Shown here piece after piece: positions 1 to 5,315 of a stretch of 5,315 nucleotides of DNA. The position numbers and the translations under genes are program-made. The notes under the pieces were generated by a model that saw nothing but the letters and a program-made list of their open reading frames with translations, did not search any database and was not told where the DNA came from. This DNA comes from Pseudomonas sp. (GTDB taxonomy: Bacteria; Pseudomonadota; Gammaproteobacteria; Pseudomonadales; Pseudomonadaceae), in contig DPSI01000556.1 of NCBI GenBank assembly GCA_003527165.1, forward strand, positions 1 through 5,315, read 5' to 3'. Position 1 is the first letter of the stretch, and every line of letters begins with the position of its first letter.

Positions 1-773
1 CCGCGCGTGAAGATCGACCGTTGCACCGTGTGAGAATGGATGAGGTGCACGCCGCTGTGCCTCCGCTTGGCGAGGGATTTTCCACGGCGGTGTTCATGTC
101 GGGGGTGGCCAACGTGCGCAACCCTCGCTTGCTACAGGCGTTGCGGGCCGCGCTGACGAAACTGCCTAACGTGCAAATCATCGAGCAGTGCCCGGTGACC
201 GGCTTCGTGCGTGACGGGGAGCGGATACTCGGCGTGCAGACGGCGCAGGGCGAGATGCGTGCCGAGCGGGTGGTGGTCGCCGCCGGAGCGTGGAGCGGTA
301 ATTTGCTGGCTACGCTGGGGTTGGCGCTTCCGGTGAAGCCCATGAAGGGGCAGATGATTCTGTTCAAGTGCGCCGAAGATTTTCTACCGAGCATGGTGCT
401 GGCCAAGCGACGCTATGCAATCCCGCGACGAGACGGCCATATCCTGGTGGGCAGCACGCTGGAAGACGCCGGCTTTGACAAAGCGCCGACTGAAGATGCG
501 CTCGAAAGCCTCAGAGCCAGCGCTATCGAGCTGTTACCGACGTTGGCCGATGCGACCGTAGTCAAGCACTGGGCCGGCTTGCGTCCGGCTTCACCCGAGG
601 GCATCCCTTATATCGGGCCAGTACCGGGTCACGATGGCCTCTGGCTCAACTGCGGGCACTTCCGTAACGGTCTGGTGCTTGCGCCTGCTTCGTGCCAGCT
701 GCTGGCCGACCTGTTGACGGGGCAGACGCCATGCATCGATCCCGAGCCGTACGCGCCTGCCGGGCGGCTCTGA
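1..773 (+). CDS. thiO: Glycine oxidase ThiO, C-terminal part (5' end outside window)
   Basis: This is the C-terminal 256 residues of an FAD-dependent amino-acid oxidase of the DAO family, closest to Pseudomonas ThiO. ThiO oxidises glycine to iminoglycine (dehydroglycine) for the thiazole half of thiamine, in the cytoplasm. The frame is open from base 3, so the gene starts upstream. The first in-frame TTG (base 21) is not the start, because the residues before it still fit the family. The family is about 365 residues long, so the N-terminal GxGxxG FAD-binding segment and about 110 residues are missing. Visible signatures are VANVRNPRL from base 105, the ERVVVAAGAWSG strand-turn (264-299), RPASPEGIPYIG (582-617) and CGHFRNG (651-671), the conserved C-terminal FAD/substrate region. 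It ends in YAPAGRL, as I recall for Pseudomonas ThiO. Another D-amino-acid oxidase-like enzyme is possible but less likely. Confidence 0.85.
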   Translation, partial: AREDRPLHRVRMDEVHAAVPPLGEGFSTAVFMSGVANVRNPRLLQALRAALTKLPNVQIIEQCPVTGFVRDGERILGVQTAQGEMRAERVVVAAGAWSGNLLATLGLALPVKPMKGQMILFKCAEDFLPSMVLAKRRYAIPRRDGHILVGSTLEDAGFDKAPTEDALESLRASAIELLPTLADATVVKHWAGLRPASPEGIPYIGPVPGHDGLWLNCGHFRNGLVLAPASCQLLADLLTGQTPCIDPEPYAPAGRL

Positions 774-913
774 CGCCTGGGCTGGGCTCGCTAGCAGTTA
801 GGCGTCGAACGGCGCGCTCTTTCCATCAGGCTGTGTTCCGTTTCCCATTTACAGTGCAGCGGCAGGACTCGCGGCCGCTGCGTTGCATTTCTTATAAGTG
901 TTGTCCCGTGTTG

Positions 914-935
914 GCGCTCGAAGCGCTACGAGCGC
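914..935. other. GC-rich hairpin upstream of yciH
   Basis: The arms gcgctcg (914-920) and cgagcgc (929-935) pair perfectly over 7 bp around an 8-base loop, 78 bp before the yciH start. No run of T follows on either strand, so it is not a classic intrinsic terminator. It lies in the 240-bp spacer between thiO and yciH, where I see no gene and no convincing -35/-10 pair; an AT-rich TTATAA (892-897) just upstream is the best -10-like sequence. It could be a weak terminator for thiO, an untranslated-leader structure or chance pairing. Confidence 0.3.
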
Positions 936-1002
936 GGCGCAATTGCTGATAAATTGGCGCGTTTTGAAGTTCCGGCTTGCCGGGACCTGCTTTTCTTCGC
1001 TC

Positions 1003-1008
1003 AGGAGG
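1003..1008 (+). promoter_or_regulatory. Ribosome binding site of yciH
   Basis: A perfect AGGAGG lies 5 bases before the GTG at 1014. It decides the start: the frame is open further upstream, but only GTG at 1014 has this site, and it gives the 123-residue length usual for the Pseudomonas protein. Confidence 0.85.
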
Positions 1009-1013
1009 TTCGT

Positions 1014-1385
1014 GTGGCCAAGAAGACTACCTCCCTGTCCGGCCTCGGCGGCCTGGTATTTTCCACCGATGCGGGACGGCACTGCCCGGACTGCAACCAG
1101 CCGCTGGACGCCTGTATCTGCAAACAGTCAACCATTCCCGAAGGAGACGGTATCGCCCGAGTTCGGCGGGAGAGCAAAGGCCGCGGTGGCAAGACCGTGA
1201 CGACCGTAACCGGCGTACCGCTTGCTGAAGTCGAGCTCAAGGAGCTTGCCAGTGCCCTCAAGCGTCGTTGCGGTACTGGCGGGGCACTCAAGGACGGCGT
1301 TATCGAAATTCAGGGTGACCATGTTCAACTGCTGATCGATGAGCTGACCAAACGCGGGTTCAAGGCGAAGAAGTCCGGCGGCTGA
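1014..1385 (+). CDS. yciH: YciH/SUI1 family translation initiation factor-like protein
   Basis: The product is a 123-residue bacterial homologue of eukaryotic eIF1 (SUI1). E. coli YciH can influence start-site fidelity in vitro and has been linked to stress translation; its physiological role is not settled. It acts at the small ribosomal subunit. The N-terminal part holds four cysteines (C24, C27, C34, C36; CxxC-x6-CxC), which resemble a small metal-binding knuckle. The SUI1 domain spans about residues 48-118, with the basic RRESKGRGGKTVTTVTGV (51-68) and KRRCGTGGALKDGVIEIQG (83-101), the family's most conserved stretch, and a KAKKSGG tail. The start is GTG, chosen by its AGGAGG site and family length. 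It lies 120 bp before speA on the same strand; yciH-speA adjacency is also known in P. aeruginosa. Co-transcription is possible but not shown here. Confidence 0.93.
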   Translation: MAKKTTSLSGLGGLVFSTDAGRHCPDCNQPLDACICKQSTIPEGDGIARVRRESKGRGGKTVTTVTGVPLAEVELKELASALKRRCGTGGALKDGVIEIQGDHVQLLIDELTKRGFKAKKSGG

Positions 1386-1494
1386 TTGATCACTGCCGTT
1401 TCCGTTCTCTGCGCTTATTTCTCTGTCTACCGGCTGTCCAAGCGAGATAGCTCTTTCCTGTCATGCTTTCCATCTGGCAGAACAACCATCTTTC

Positions 1495-1500
1495 AGGAGG
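1495..1500 (+). promoter_or_regulatory. Ribosome binding site of speA
   Basis: AGGAGG lies 5 bases before the ATG at 1506 and fixes the speA start. The 120-bp spacer before it (1386-1505) has no recognisable terminator for yciH and no clear sigma-70 promoter, so speA may be read through from upstream or use a non-canonical promoter. Confidence 0.85.
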
Positions 1501-1505
1501 CTTAG

Positions 1506-3419
1506 ATGCCTGTACGACGCACACGTAAAGACGACGGCAGCCAGTGGACCGCAGCGGACAGCCGGAGCGTTTACGGCATTCGTCACTGGGGCGCCGGTTA
1601 CTTTTCGATCAATGACGATGGCCAGGTGGAGGTGCGTCCGCAGGGCCCCAACGGTGAAGCCGTCGAATTCACCGGTTTGATCGAGCAATTGCGCGATGCG
1701 GGGCTGACGCTGCCATTGCTGGTGCGCTTCCCTGACATTCTTCAGGACCGTGTGCGTCGGCTGACCGGTGCTTTCGATGCCAATATCGAACGTCTCGAAT
1801 ACCAGAGCAAATACACCGCGCTGTACCCGATCAAGGTCAATCAGCAGGAGGCGGTGGTGGAAAACATCATCGCCACGCAGAACGTCGCCATCGGACTGGA
1901 AGCCGGTTCCAAGCCCGAGCTGATGGCGGTGCTGGCGCTTGCGCCGAAGGGTGGCACCATCGTCTGCAACGGCTACAAGGACCGAGAATTCATCCGCCTG
2001 GCGCTGATGGGGCAGAAGCTCGGCCATAACGTCTTCATCGTGATTGAAAAGATGTCCGAGGTGGGGCTGGTCATCGAGGAAGCCGCGGAGCTGAAGATCC
2101 TTCCGCAGGTCGGTTTGCGCGTGCGGCTGTCGTCGCTGGCGTCGAGCAAGTGGGCCGACACCGGTGGCGAGAAATCCAAGTTCGGCTTGTCCGCGGCCCA
2201 GTTGCTCACCGTCATCGAGCGCTTCCGTGCTGCGGGAGTGGAGCAGGGTGTGCGCCTGTTGCACTTCCACATGGGCTCGCAGATCGCCAATCTGGCCGAT
2301 TACCGCGAAGGGTTCCGCGAAGCGATTCGGTATTACGCGGAGCTGCGCGCACTGGGGCTGCCGGTCGATCACATCGACGTGGGCGGTGGGTTGGGTGTCG
2401 ATTACGACGGCACTCATTCGCGCAATGCCAGTTCGATCAACTATGACATCGACGAGTACGCCGGCACCGTGGTCGGCATGCTCAAGGAGTTCTGCGATCG
2501 GCAGGAGCTGCCGCACCCGCATATCTTCTCCGAAAGTGGCCGGGCGATGACCGCGCACCACGCGGTGCTGGTGATGCAGGTGACCGACTTCGAGCGCCAC
2601 AACGACGATGCGCCGATCATCGAGAATTACGACGAGTTACCCGATATCGTCCAGTCGCTGGCCGATCTGCTCGGGCCGACCGACCCGGAGATGGTCACCG
2701 AGACTTACTGGCGTGCCACTCATTATATGAGCGAGGCCGCCGCGCAGTACGCGTCGGGCAAGCTGTCCCTGGCGCAGAAAGCCCTGGCCGAACAGGGCTA
2801 CTTTGCCATCTGCCGCCGCCTGTACAACCAGCTCAAGGCGCGTCAGCGCTCGCACCGCGCCGTGCTCGACGAGCTCAACGACAAACTGGCGGACAAGTAC
2901 ATTTGTAACTTCTCGGTGTTCCAGAGCTTGCCGGATACCTGGGCGATCGATCAGATTCTGCCGATCGTACCGCTGCAGCGGCTGAGCGAGGAGCCGGTGC
3001 GGCGCGCCGTACTGCAGGACCTGACTTGCGATTCCGACGGCAAGATCAAGCACTACGTCGACGAGCAGAGCATCGAAAACAGCATGCCGGTGCACGAGAT
3101 TCAGGCGGGGGAAGAGTACTTTCTGGGCGTGTTCCTGGTCGGTGCCTACCAGGAGATTCTCGGCGACATGCACAACCTGTTCGGCGATACCGATTCGGTG
3201 AACGTCTATCAGCGCGAGGATGGCAGCTTCTATCACGCGGGGATCGAGACTCACGACACCATCGAGGACATGCTGCGCTACGTGCACCTGTCACCCGAAG
3301 AATTGATGACCTACTACCGCGACAAGGTCTCCAGCGCGCGGCTCAGTGCCAAGGAGCGCACTCAGTACATCGATGCGCTGCGGCTGGGTCTGACCCGCTC
3401 GTCTTATCTGACGCCCTGA
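1506..3419 (+). CDS. speA: Biosynthetic arginine decarboxylase SpeA
   Basis: This 637-residue PLP-dependent enzyme converts L-arginine to agmatine and CO2, the first step of the agmatine route to putrescine and spermidine. It belongs to the fold-type III (alanine racemase-like barrel) decarboxylases. The PLP lysine is K110 in YPIKVNQQ. The barrel continues with HFHMGSQ (253-259), the glycine-rich phosphate-binding loop [12 protein letters not shown] (291-302) and SESGRAM (342-348). The C-terminal beta domain carries CDSDG (508-512), with the conserved active-site cysteine C508, and GAYQE (546-550). Length matches full-length bacterial SpeA, with no frameshift or missing key residue. The start is fixed by AGGAGG five bases upstream. 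The family normally also needs Mg2+ and acts as an oligomer. No agmatine deiminase or agmatinase gene is present here, so the rest of the pathway lies elsewhere. It is convergent with the phnA-like gene. Confidence 0.97.
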   Translation: MPVRRTRKDDGSQWTAADSRSVYGIRHWGAGYFSINDDGQVEVRPQGPNGEAVEFTGLIEQLRDAGLTLPLLVRFPDILQDRVRRLTGAFDANIERLEYQSKYTALYPIKVNQQEAVVENIIATQNVAIGLEAGSKPELMAVLALAPKGGTIVCNGYKDREFIRLALMGQKLGHNVFIVIEKMSEVGLVIEEAAELKILPQVGLRVRLSSLASSKWADTGGEKSKFGLSAAQLLTVIERFRAAGVEQGVRLLHFHMGSQIANLADYREGFREAIRYYAELRALGLPVDHIDVGGGLGVDYDGTHSRNASSINYDIDEYAGTVVGMLKEFCDRQELPHPHIFSESGRAMTAHHAVLVMQVTDFERHNDDAPIIENYDELPDIVQSLADLLGPTDPEMVTETYWRATHYMSEAAAQYASGKLSLAQKALAEQGYFAICRRLYNQLKARQRSHRAVLDELNDKLADKYICNFSVFQSLPDTWAIDQILPIVPLQRLSEEPVRRAVLQDLTCDSDGKIKHYVDEQSIENSMPVHEIQAGEEYFLGVFLVGAYQEILGDMHNLFGDTDSVNVYQREDGSFYHAGIETHDTIEDMLRYVHLSPEELMTYYRDKVSSARLSAKERTQYIDALRLGLTRSSYLTP

Positions 3420-3446
3420 GCCAGCACAGTCGATAACGACGCCGAT

Positions 3447-3466
3447 GCCTGGCTCTGTTGCCAGGC
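3447..3466 (+). terminator. Hairpin after speA, possible terminator
   Basis: The arms GCCTGG (3447-3452) and CCAGGC (3461-3466) pair over 6 bp with an 8-base loop, 27 bases after the speA stop. Only TT follows, so it would be a weak rho-independent terminator at best. It overlaps the start of the 110-bp repeat pair. Confidence 0.35.
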
Positions 3467-3670
3467 TTCGGCTGCATTCGCCACGGGGGCGTGCCTCCTG
3501 CAAAGCGCACCGCACAGGCTTTTGGCTTCTGTGGAAGGACCAACCCGGTACCAGGCTTCTGCCTCTGTTGACGAGCGTCGGCTGGCTCGCCACGGGGCGT
3601 GCCTTCTACAAGGCACACTGCGCGGGCTTTTGCTTCTCTGGGAGGGCCGACCTCGGCGCGAAGCCTTTGC
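3450..3670. repeat. Tandem pair of degenerate ~110-bp intergenic repeats
   Basis: Two direct copies lie head to tail, about 3450-3559 and 3560-3670. Landmarks recur at a spacing of about 110 bases: CTCTGTTG (3453 and 3563), TCGGCTG (3468 and 3578), TCGCCACGGGG, CGTGCCT and GGCTTTTG. By eye roughly three quarters of bases match, with several one-base gaps. Copy 2 ends in a REP-like fold: GCTTC (3632-3636) with GAAGC (3660-3664) around GCCGA (3646-3650) and TCGGC (3653-3657). The style resembles interspersed intergenic repeats I recall from the P. stutzeri group. It fills the gap between convergent speA and the phnA-like gene and touches the latter's stop, so it may act as a two-way transcription barrier (inference). 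No gene is supported here. Confidence 0.7.
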
Positions 3671-3672
3671 TT

Positions 3673-3894
3673 TTAGACCTTGCGGACGAATTCCGACTTC
3701 AGCTTCATCGCGCCGATACCATCGATCTTGCAATCGATGTCATGGTCGCCATCCACCAGGCGGATGTTCTTGACCTTGGTGCCGACCTTGACCACCAGCG
3801 ATGAGCCCTTGACCTTCAGGTCCTTGATCAGGGTCACGCTGTCGCCGTCGGTCAGGATGTTGCCGTTGGAGTCCTTGGTCACGTCGTCGGTCAT
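3673..3894 (-). CDS. Short PhnA/YjdM-type protein lacking the zinc ribbon
   Basis: The product is 73 residues long and matches the C-terminal PhnA domain (YjdM family). KDSNGN (7-12), [17 protein letters not shown] (16-32) and [20 protein letters not shown] are nearly as I recall them in enterobacterial YjdM. The old name 'alkylphosphonate utilization protein' comes from linkage to the phn locus; the domain's biochemical role is not established and no phosphonate genes are present here. Full-length YjdM is about 111 residues, with an N-terminal four-cysteine zinc ribbon that is absent here. Short versions exist, so this may be natural. ATG at 3892-3894 is the only sensible start. No Shine-Dalgarno is visible between it and the HindIII site 13 bases upstream, where sequence character changes, so the native upstream region may be missing. 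The closeness to gammaproteobacterial YjdM and the repeat at its stop suggest it belongs to the left-hand genome. Confidence 0.8.
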   Translation of the reverse strand: MTDDVTKDSNGNILTDGDSVTLIKDLKVKGSSLVVKVGTKVKNIRLVDGDHDIDCKIDGIGAMKLKSEFVRKV

Positions 3895-3914
3895 GGTGGG
3901 GGTTCTAAAGCTTG
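3895..3914. other. Putative junction of two unrelated DNAs, at a HindIII site
   Basis: To the left lie Pseudomonas-type genes and repeats; to the right an alphaproteobacterial-type repeat and pirin gene. The transition contains AAGCTT at 3908-3913. The right-hand inverted-repeat element begins at 3914/3915, directly after this site. A change of organism type exactly at a common cloning site is what ligation of two HindIII fragments would give. The exact break cannot be fixed from sequence alone; it could also lie between 3671 and 3676 if the phnA-like gene belongs to the right side. Confidence 0.55.
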
Positions 3915-4064
3915 GTCTCCTCCGCATGCAATGGGGAGGGGGACCGCGCGCAGCGTGGTGGAGGGGCTCTTGAAGTCCCACAGGCGCCTGTGATGCAGAA
4001 AGAACCCCTCCGTCACGGCGCTGAAGAAGCGCCGCGCCACCTCCCCGCAAAGCGGGGAGGAGAC
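3915..4064. repeat. Composite inverted-repeat intergenic element
   Basis: The element is about 150 bp with nested symmetry. The outer ends are GTCTCCTCC (3915-3923) and its reverse complement GGAGGAGAC (4056-4064). Each end holds its own hairpin: CCTCCGCAT/ATGGGGAGG (3919-3927/3931-3939, one mismatch) and CCTCCCCGC/GCGGGGAGG (4040-4048/4052-4060, perfect). Inside, arms 3955-3971 and 4000-4016 match at 14 of 17 positions, and the 14-bp perfect palindrome CACAGGCGCCTGTG (3979-3992) shares their exact centre. It has no coding potential I trust. Such CCTCCCC...GGGGAGG modules are, from memory, common between genes in Brevundimonas and relatives. It sits downstream of the pirin gene and upstream of the phnA-like gene. 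Confidence 0.75.
4040..4060 (-). terminator. Strong hairpin downstream of pirin gene
   Basis: A perfect 9-bp GC-rich stem with a 3-base loop (AAA on the plus strand, TTT on the transcribed side) starts 21 bases beyond the pirin stop. No T tract follows on the minus strand, so if it ends transcription it does so without the classic signal. It is one end of the composite repeat element. Confidence 0.4.
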
Positions 4065-4081
4065 GGAGACGCGCGCCGCGC

Positions 4082-4948
4082 TCACACCCTCGGCGGCGGG
4101 CCGAACTTGCCGGATTGATAGTCCTGGATCGCCTGGATGATCTCGTCGCGGGTGTTCATCACGAAGGGGCCGTGGCTGAAGACCGGCTCGCCGATGGGTT
4201 CGGCGTGGCCCAGGAGGACGACGGCGTCCGATGCGGCGGTGATCTGGATCGCATCGCCGTCGCCCAGGGCGGCGAGGTTCCACTGCGGCACGGCGGTTCC
4301 GGCGACGGAGACCTCGCCCTTGACGACATAGAGGAAGACGTTGCGGCCGGGGGCGACCGGCGTCTCGAACGTCGCGCCGCCGGGCAGGCGGACGACGGCC
4401 AGATGAATGTCGATCAGAGACTGGATCGGCGCCTTGACGCCCTGCCACTCGCCCGAGACCGGCTCGACCGTGACGCCGTTCTCGGTGACGAAGGTCGGGA
4501 TGTCGGATTTCTGCAGGCCGACATAGTTCGGCCTGGTCATCTTCAGCCGCGACGGCAGGTTCACCCACAGTTGCAGGATCTCCATCGGTCCGCCGTCGCG
4601 CTTGAAGGCGGCCGGCGACAGTTCGGCGTGGATCAGGCCCGACCCCGCGGTCATCCACTGGATGCCGCCCGCCGCGATGATGCTCTCGCCGCCGCCGGAA
4701 TCGTTGTGGGCCAGTTCGCCGTCAAGGATGAAGGTGACGGTCTCGAAGCCCCGGTGCGGATGGGGACCGAACGGTAGGCCCGCATTGCCCGGCGCATAGG
4801 TCTGGGGCCCGTGGTGGTTCAGGAACAGGAAGGGATCGATCTGGTCCACGCCGGGGCCGGGCACGGGGCGGCGGGTGGTCAGGTCGCCGATGTCGTCGCG
4901 AACGGCGGGATGCAGGCGAAGGACGGGACGGGGCGCAATCTGGGTCAT
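4082..4948 (-). CDS. Pirin family cupin protein
   Basis: The product is 288 residues of the pirin family, a two-domain cupin. Bacterial pirins bind an Fe(II)-type metal in the N-terminal cupin; some show quercetin dioxygenase activity and others regulate metabolic enzymes, so the substrate here is unknown. The N-terminal domain has the FLFLNHHGP start (about 40-48), [13 protein letters not shown] (61-73) and [13 protein letters not shown] (97-109). By comparison with human pirin (H56, H58, H101, E103) the metal ligands are H63, H65, H107 and E109, all present. The C-terminal pirin_C domain covers roughly 180-285. No signal peptide is seen, so it is probably cytoplasmic. The ATG at 4946-4948 starts the natural [13 protein letters not shown]-terminus. 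No strong Shine-Dalgarno precedes it; a TATATG ends 6 bases before the ATG. Codons are CCC-rich for proline and strongly GC-ending, unlike speA. The unknown gene upstream ends 37 bp away on the same strand. Confidence 0.93.
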   Translation of the reverse strand: MTQIAPRPVLRLHPAVRDDIGDLTTRRPVPGPGVDQIDPFLFLNHHGPQTYAPGNAGLPFGPHPHRGFETVTFILDGELAHNDSGGGESIIAAGGIQWMTAGSGLIHAELSPAAFKRDGGPMEILQLWVNLPSRLKMTRPNYVGLQKSDIPTFVTENGVTVEPVSGEWQGVKAPIQSLIDIHLAVVRLPGGATFETPVAPGRNVFLYVVKGEVSVAGTAVPQWNLAALGDGDAIQITAASDAVVLLGHAEPIGEPVFSHGPFVMNTRDEIIQAIQDYQSGKFGPPPRV

Positions 4949-4985
4949 TCGTCACATATAGGGTGGCTAATCAGCGGCCGCCAGC

Positions 4986-5315
4986 CTAGCCGGGGCGGGC
5001 GACGGTCACGGCGCGGGCGCGGCCGTTCTGCACCAGTTCGCCGCTCCAGCCGTGGGCGGCGGCCCGCAGATGCAGTTCGCCGTCCGCCAGCGGCACCACG
5101 GCGGCGGCGCCGTCGAACCCGGCCGGACCGGCCGGACCATCGGCGGTCGACGCCGCCCGCGCGTCCAGCCGGCGCCAGGCGCCCTCGATGCGTCGCCCCT
5201 CGCCCCGGTCGGTCAGGGCGAAGGACAAAAGCGGTTTACCGTCGGCGTCCGCGACGCGCCAGCGCCCGTCCAGCGGACCGGCGCGGCGGTCGGCGTTGAT
5301 CTCGGACTGGGCGAC
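4986..5315 (-). CDS. Unrecognised protein, C-terminal part (5' end outside window)
   Basis: The frame is open from the right edge of the window to TAG at 4986-4988, giving the last 109 residues of a larger protein. I do not recognise the family. The visible part begins VAQSEINADRRAGPLDGRW and contains a GRWRVADADGKPLLSFALTDRG stretch, IEGAWRRLDA, a small-residue linker (AASTADGPAGPAG), then GELHLRAAAHGWSGEL and ends AVTVARPG. Alternating hydrophobic and polar residues with GxW/GxL turns suggest a beta-rich domain, perhaps a small barrel or sandwich; this is inference only. A TTG inside the frame (5226-5228) is not a likely start because the GRW...GKPLL segment before it looks like the same domain. 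GC-ending codons match the pirin gene. The 37-bp gap to pirin on the same strand allows co-transcription. It is cut by the window, not visibly broken. Confidence 0.7.
   Translation of the reverse strand, partial: VAQSEINADRRAGPLDGRWRVADADGKPLLSFALTDRGEGRRIEGAWRRLDARAASTADGPAGPAGFDGAAAVVPLADGELHLRAAAHGWSGELVQNGRARAVTVARPG

Noticed and set aside
772..806. Inverted repeat GACGCCT/AGGCGTC overlapping the thiO stop, as a terminator
   Set aside because: The loop is 21 bases long and no T tract follows, so it is too weak to annotate as a terminator.
871..878. NotI site GCGGCCGC here and again at 4974-4981
   Set aside because: Such sites are expected by chance in DNA this GC-rich, and neither coincides with a change of sequence character.
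1461..2600. 379-codon open frame antisense to speA, and a second at 2637-3287
   Set aside because: These are antisense shadows of high-GC codon bias in a clear, complete speA. Their translations are rich in H, R, Q and D without domain motifs and lack ribosome binding sites.
3673..3894. Phosphonate-utilisation operon
   Set aside because: The only basis would be the historical PhnA name; no phn transport or C-P lyase genes are present.
3914..3929. BsaI (GGTCTC) and SphI (GCATGC) sites beside the HindIII site, looking like an engineered polylinker
   Set aside because: GTCTCCTCC is mirrored at the far end of the repeat element, and GCATGC arises from one mismatch in its hairpin, so these sites are part of the repeat. 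Only the HindIII site lies outside it.
3895..4050. Upstream in-frame extension of the phnA-like protein
   Set aside because: The added residues come from translating the inverted-repeat element and resemble nothing in the PhnA family.
4115..4777. 220-codon plus-strand open frame
   Set aside because: It is antisense to the pirin gene, which has intact metal-ligand motifs and a family-typical length.

Overview
The window reads as two unlike pieces of chromosomal DNA joined near 3895-3915. The left part (about 1-3890) looks like a gammaproteobacterium of the Pseudomonas/Stutzerimonas group. It carries the end of a ThiO-type glycine oxidase, a 123-residue YciH/SUI1 protein and biosynthetic arginine decarboxylase SpeA, all in forms typical of Pseudomonas. 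Two of these genes have strong AGGAGG ribosome binding sites, and degenerate intergenic repeats follow speA. The right part (about 3915-5315) looks like a high-GC alphaproteobacterium, most like Caulobacterales such as Brevundimonas. Proline is mostly CCC, third positions are almost all G or C, Shine-Dalgarno sequences are weak, and there is an intergenic element built from CCTCCCC/GGGGAGG hairpins. These assignments come from recalled family sequences and codon style, not from a database search.

Layout: thiO 3' end (1-773, +); a 240-bp spacer with a GC-rich hairpin; yciH (1014-1385, +); a 120-bp spacer with no clear promoter; speA (1506-3419, +); a tandem pair of about 110-bp degenerate repeats (3450-3670); a short phnA-like gene (3673-3894, -), convergent with speA; a HindIII site (3908-3913); a composite inverted-repeat element of about 150 bp (3915-4064); a pirin-family gene (4082-4948, -); and the 3' end of an unrecognised gene (4986-5315, -).

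The left genes are housekeeping functions: thiazole/thiamine biosynthesis, a translation-initiation-like factor and polyamine synthesis from arginine. They share strand and neighbourhood but have separate spacers and no obvious common pathway. The right genes are a cupin-fold pirin and an unknown protein 37 bp upstream of it, possibly co-transcribed.

I see no rRNA, tRNA, CRISPR array, transposase, phage gene or defence system, and no convincing undescribed system. The point most worth checking is the abrupt change of sequence character at a HindIII site. It suggests a chimeric clone, a mis-assembly or, less likely, a recent transfer.
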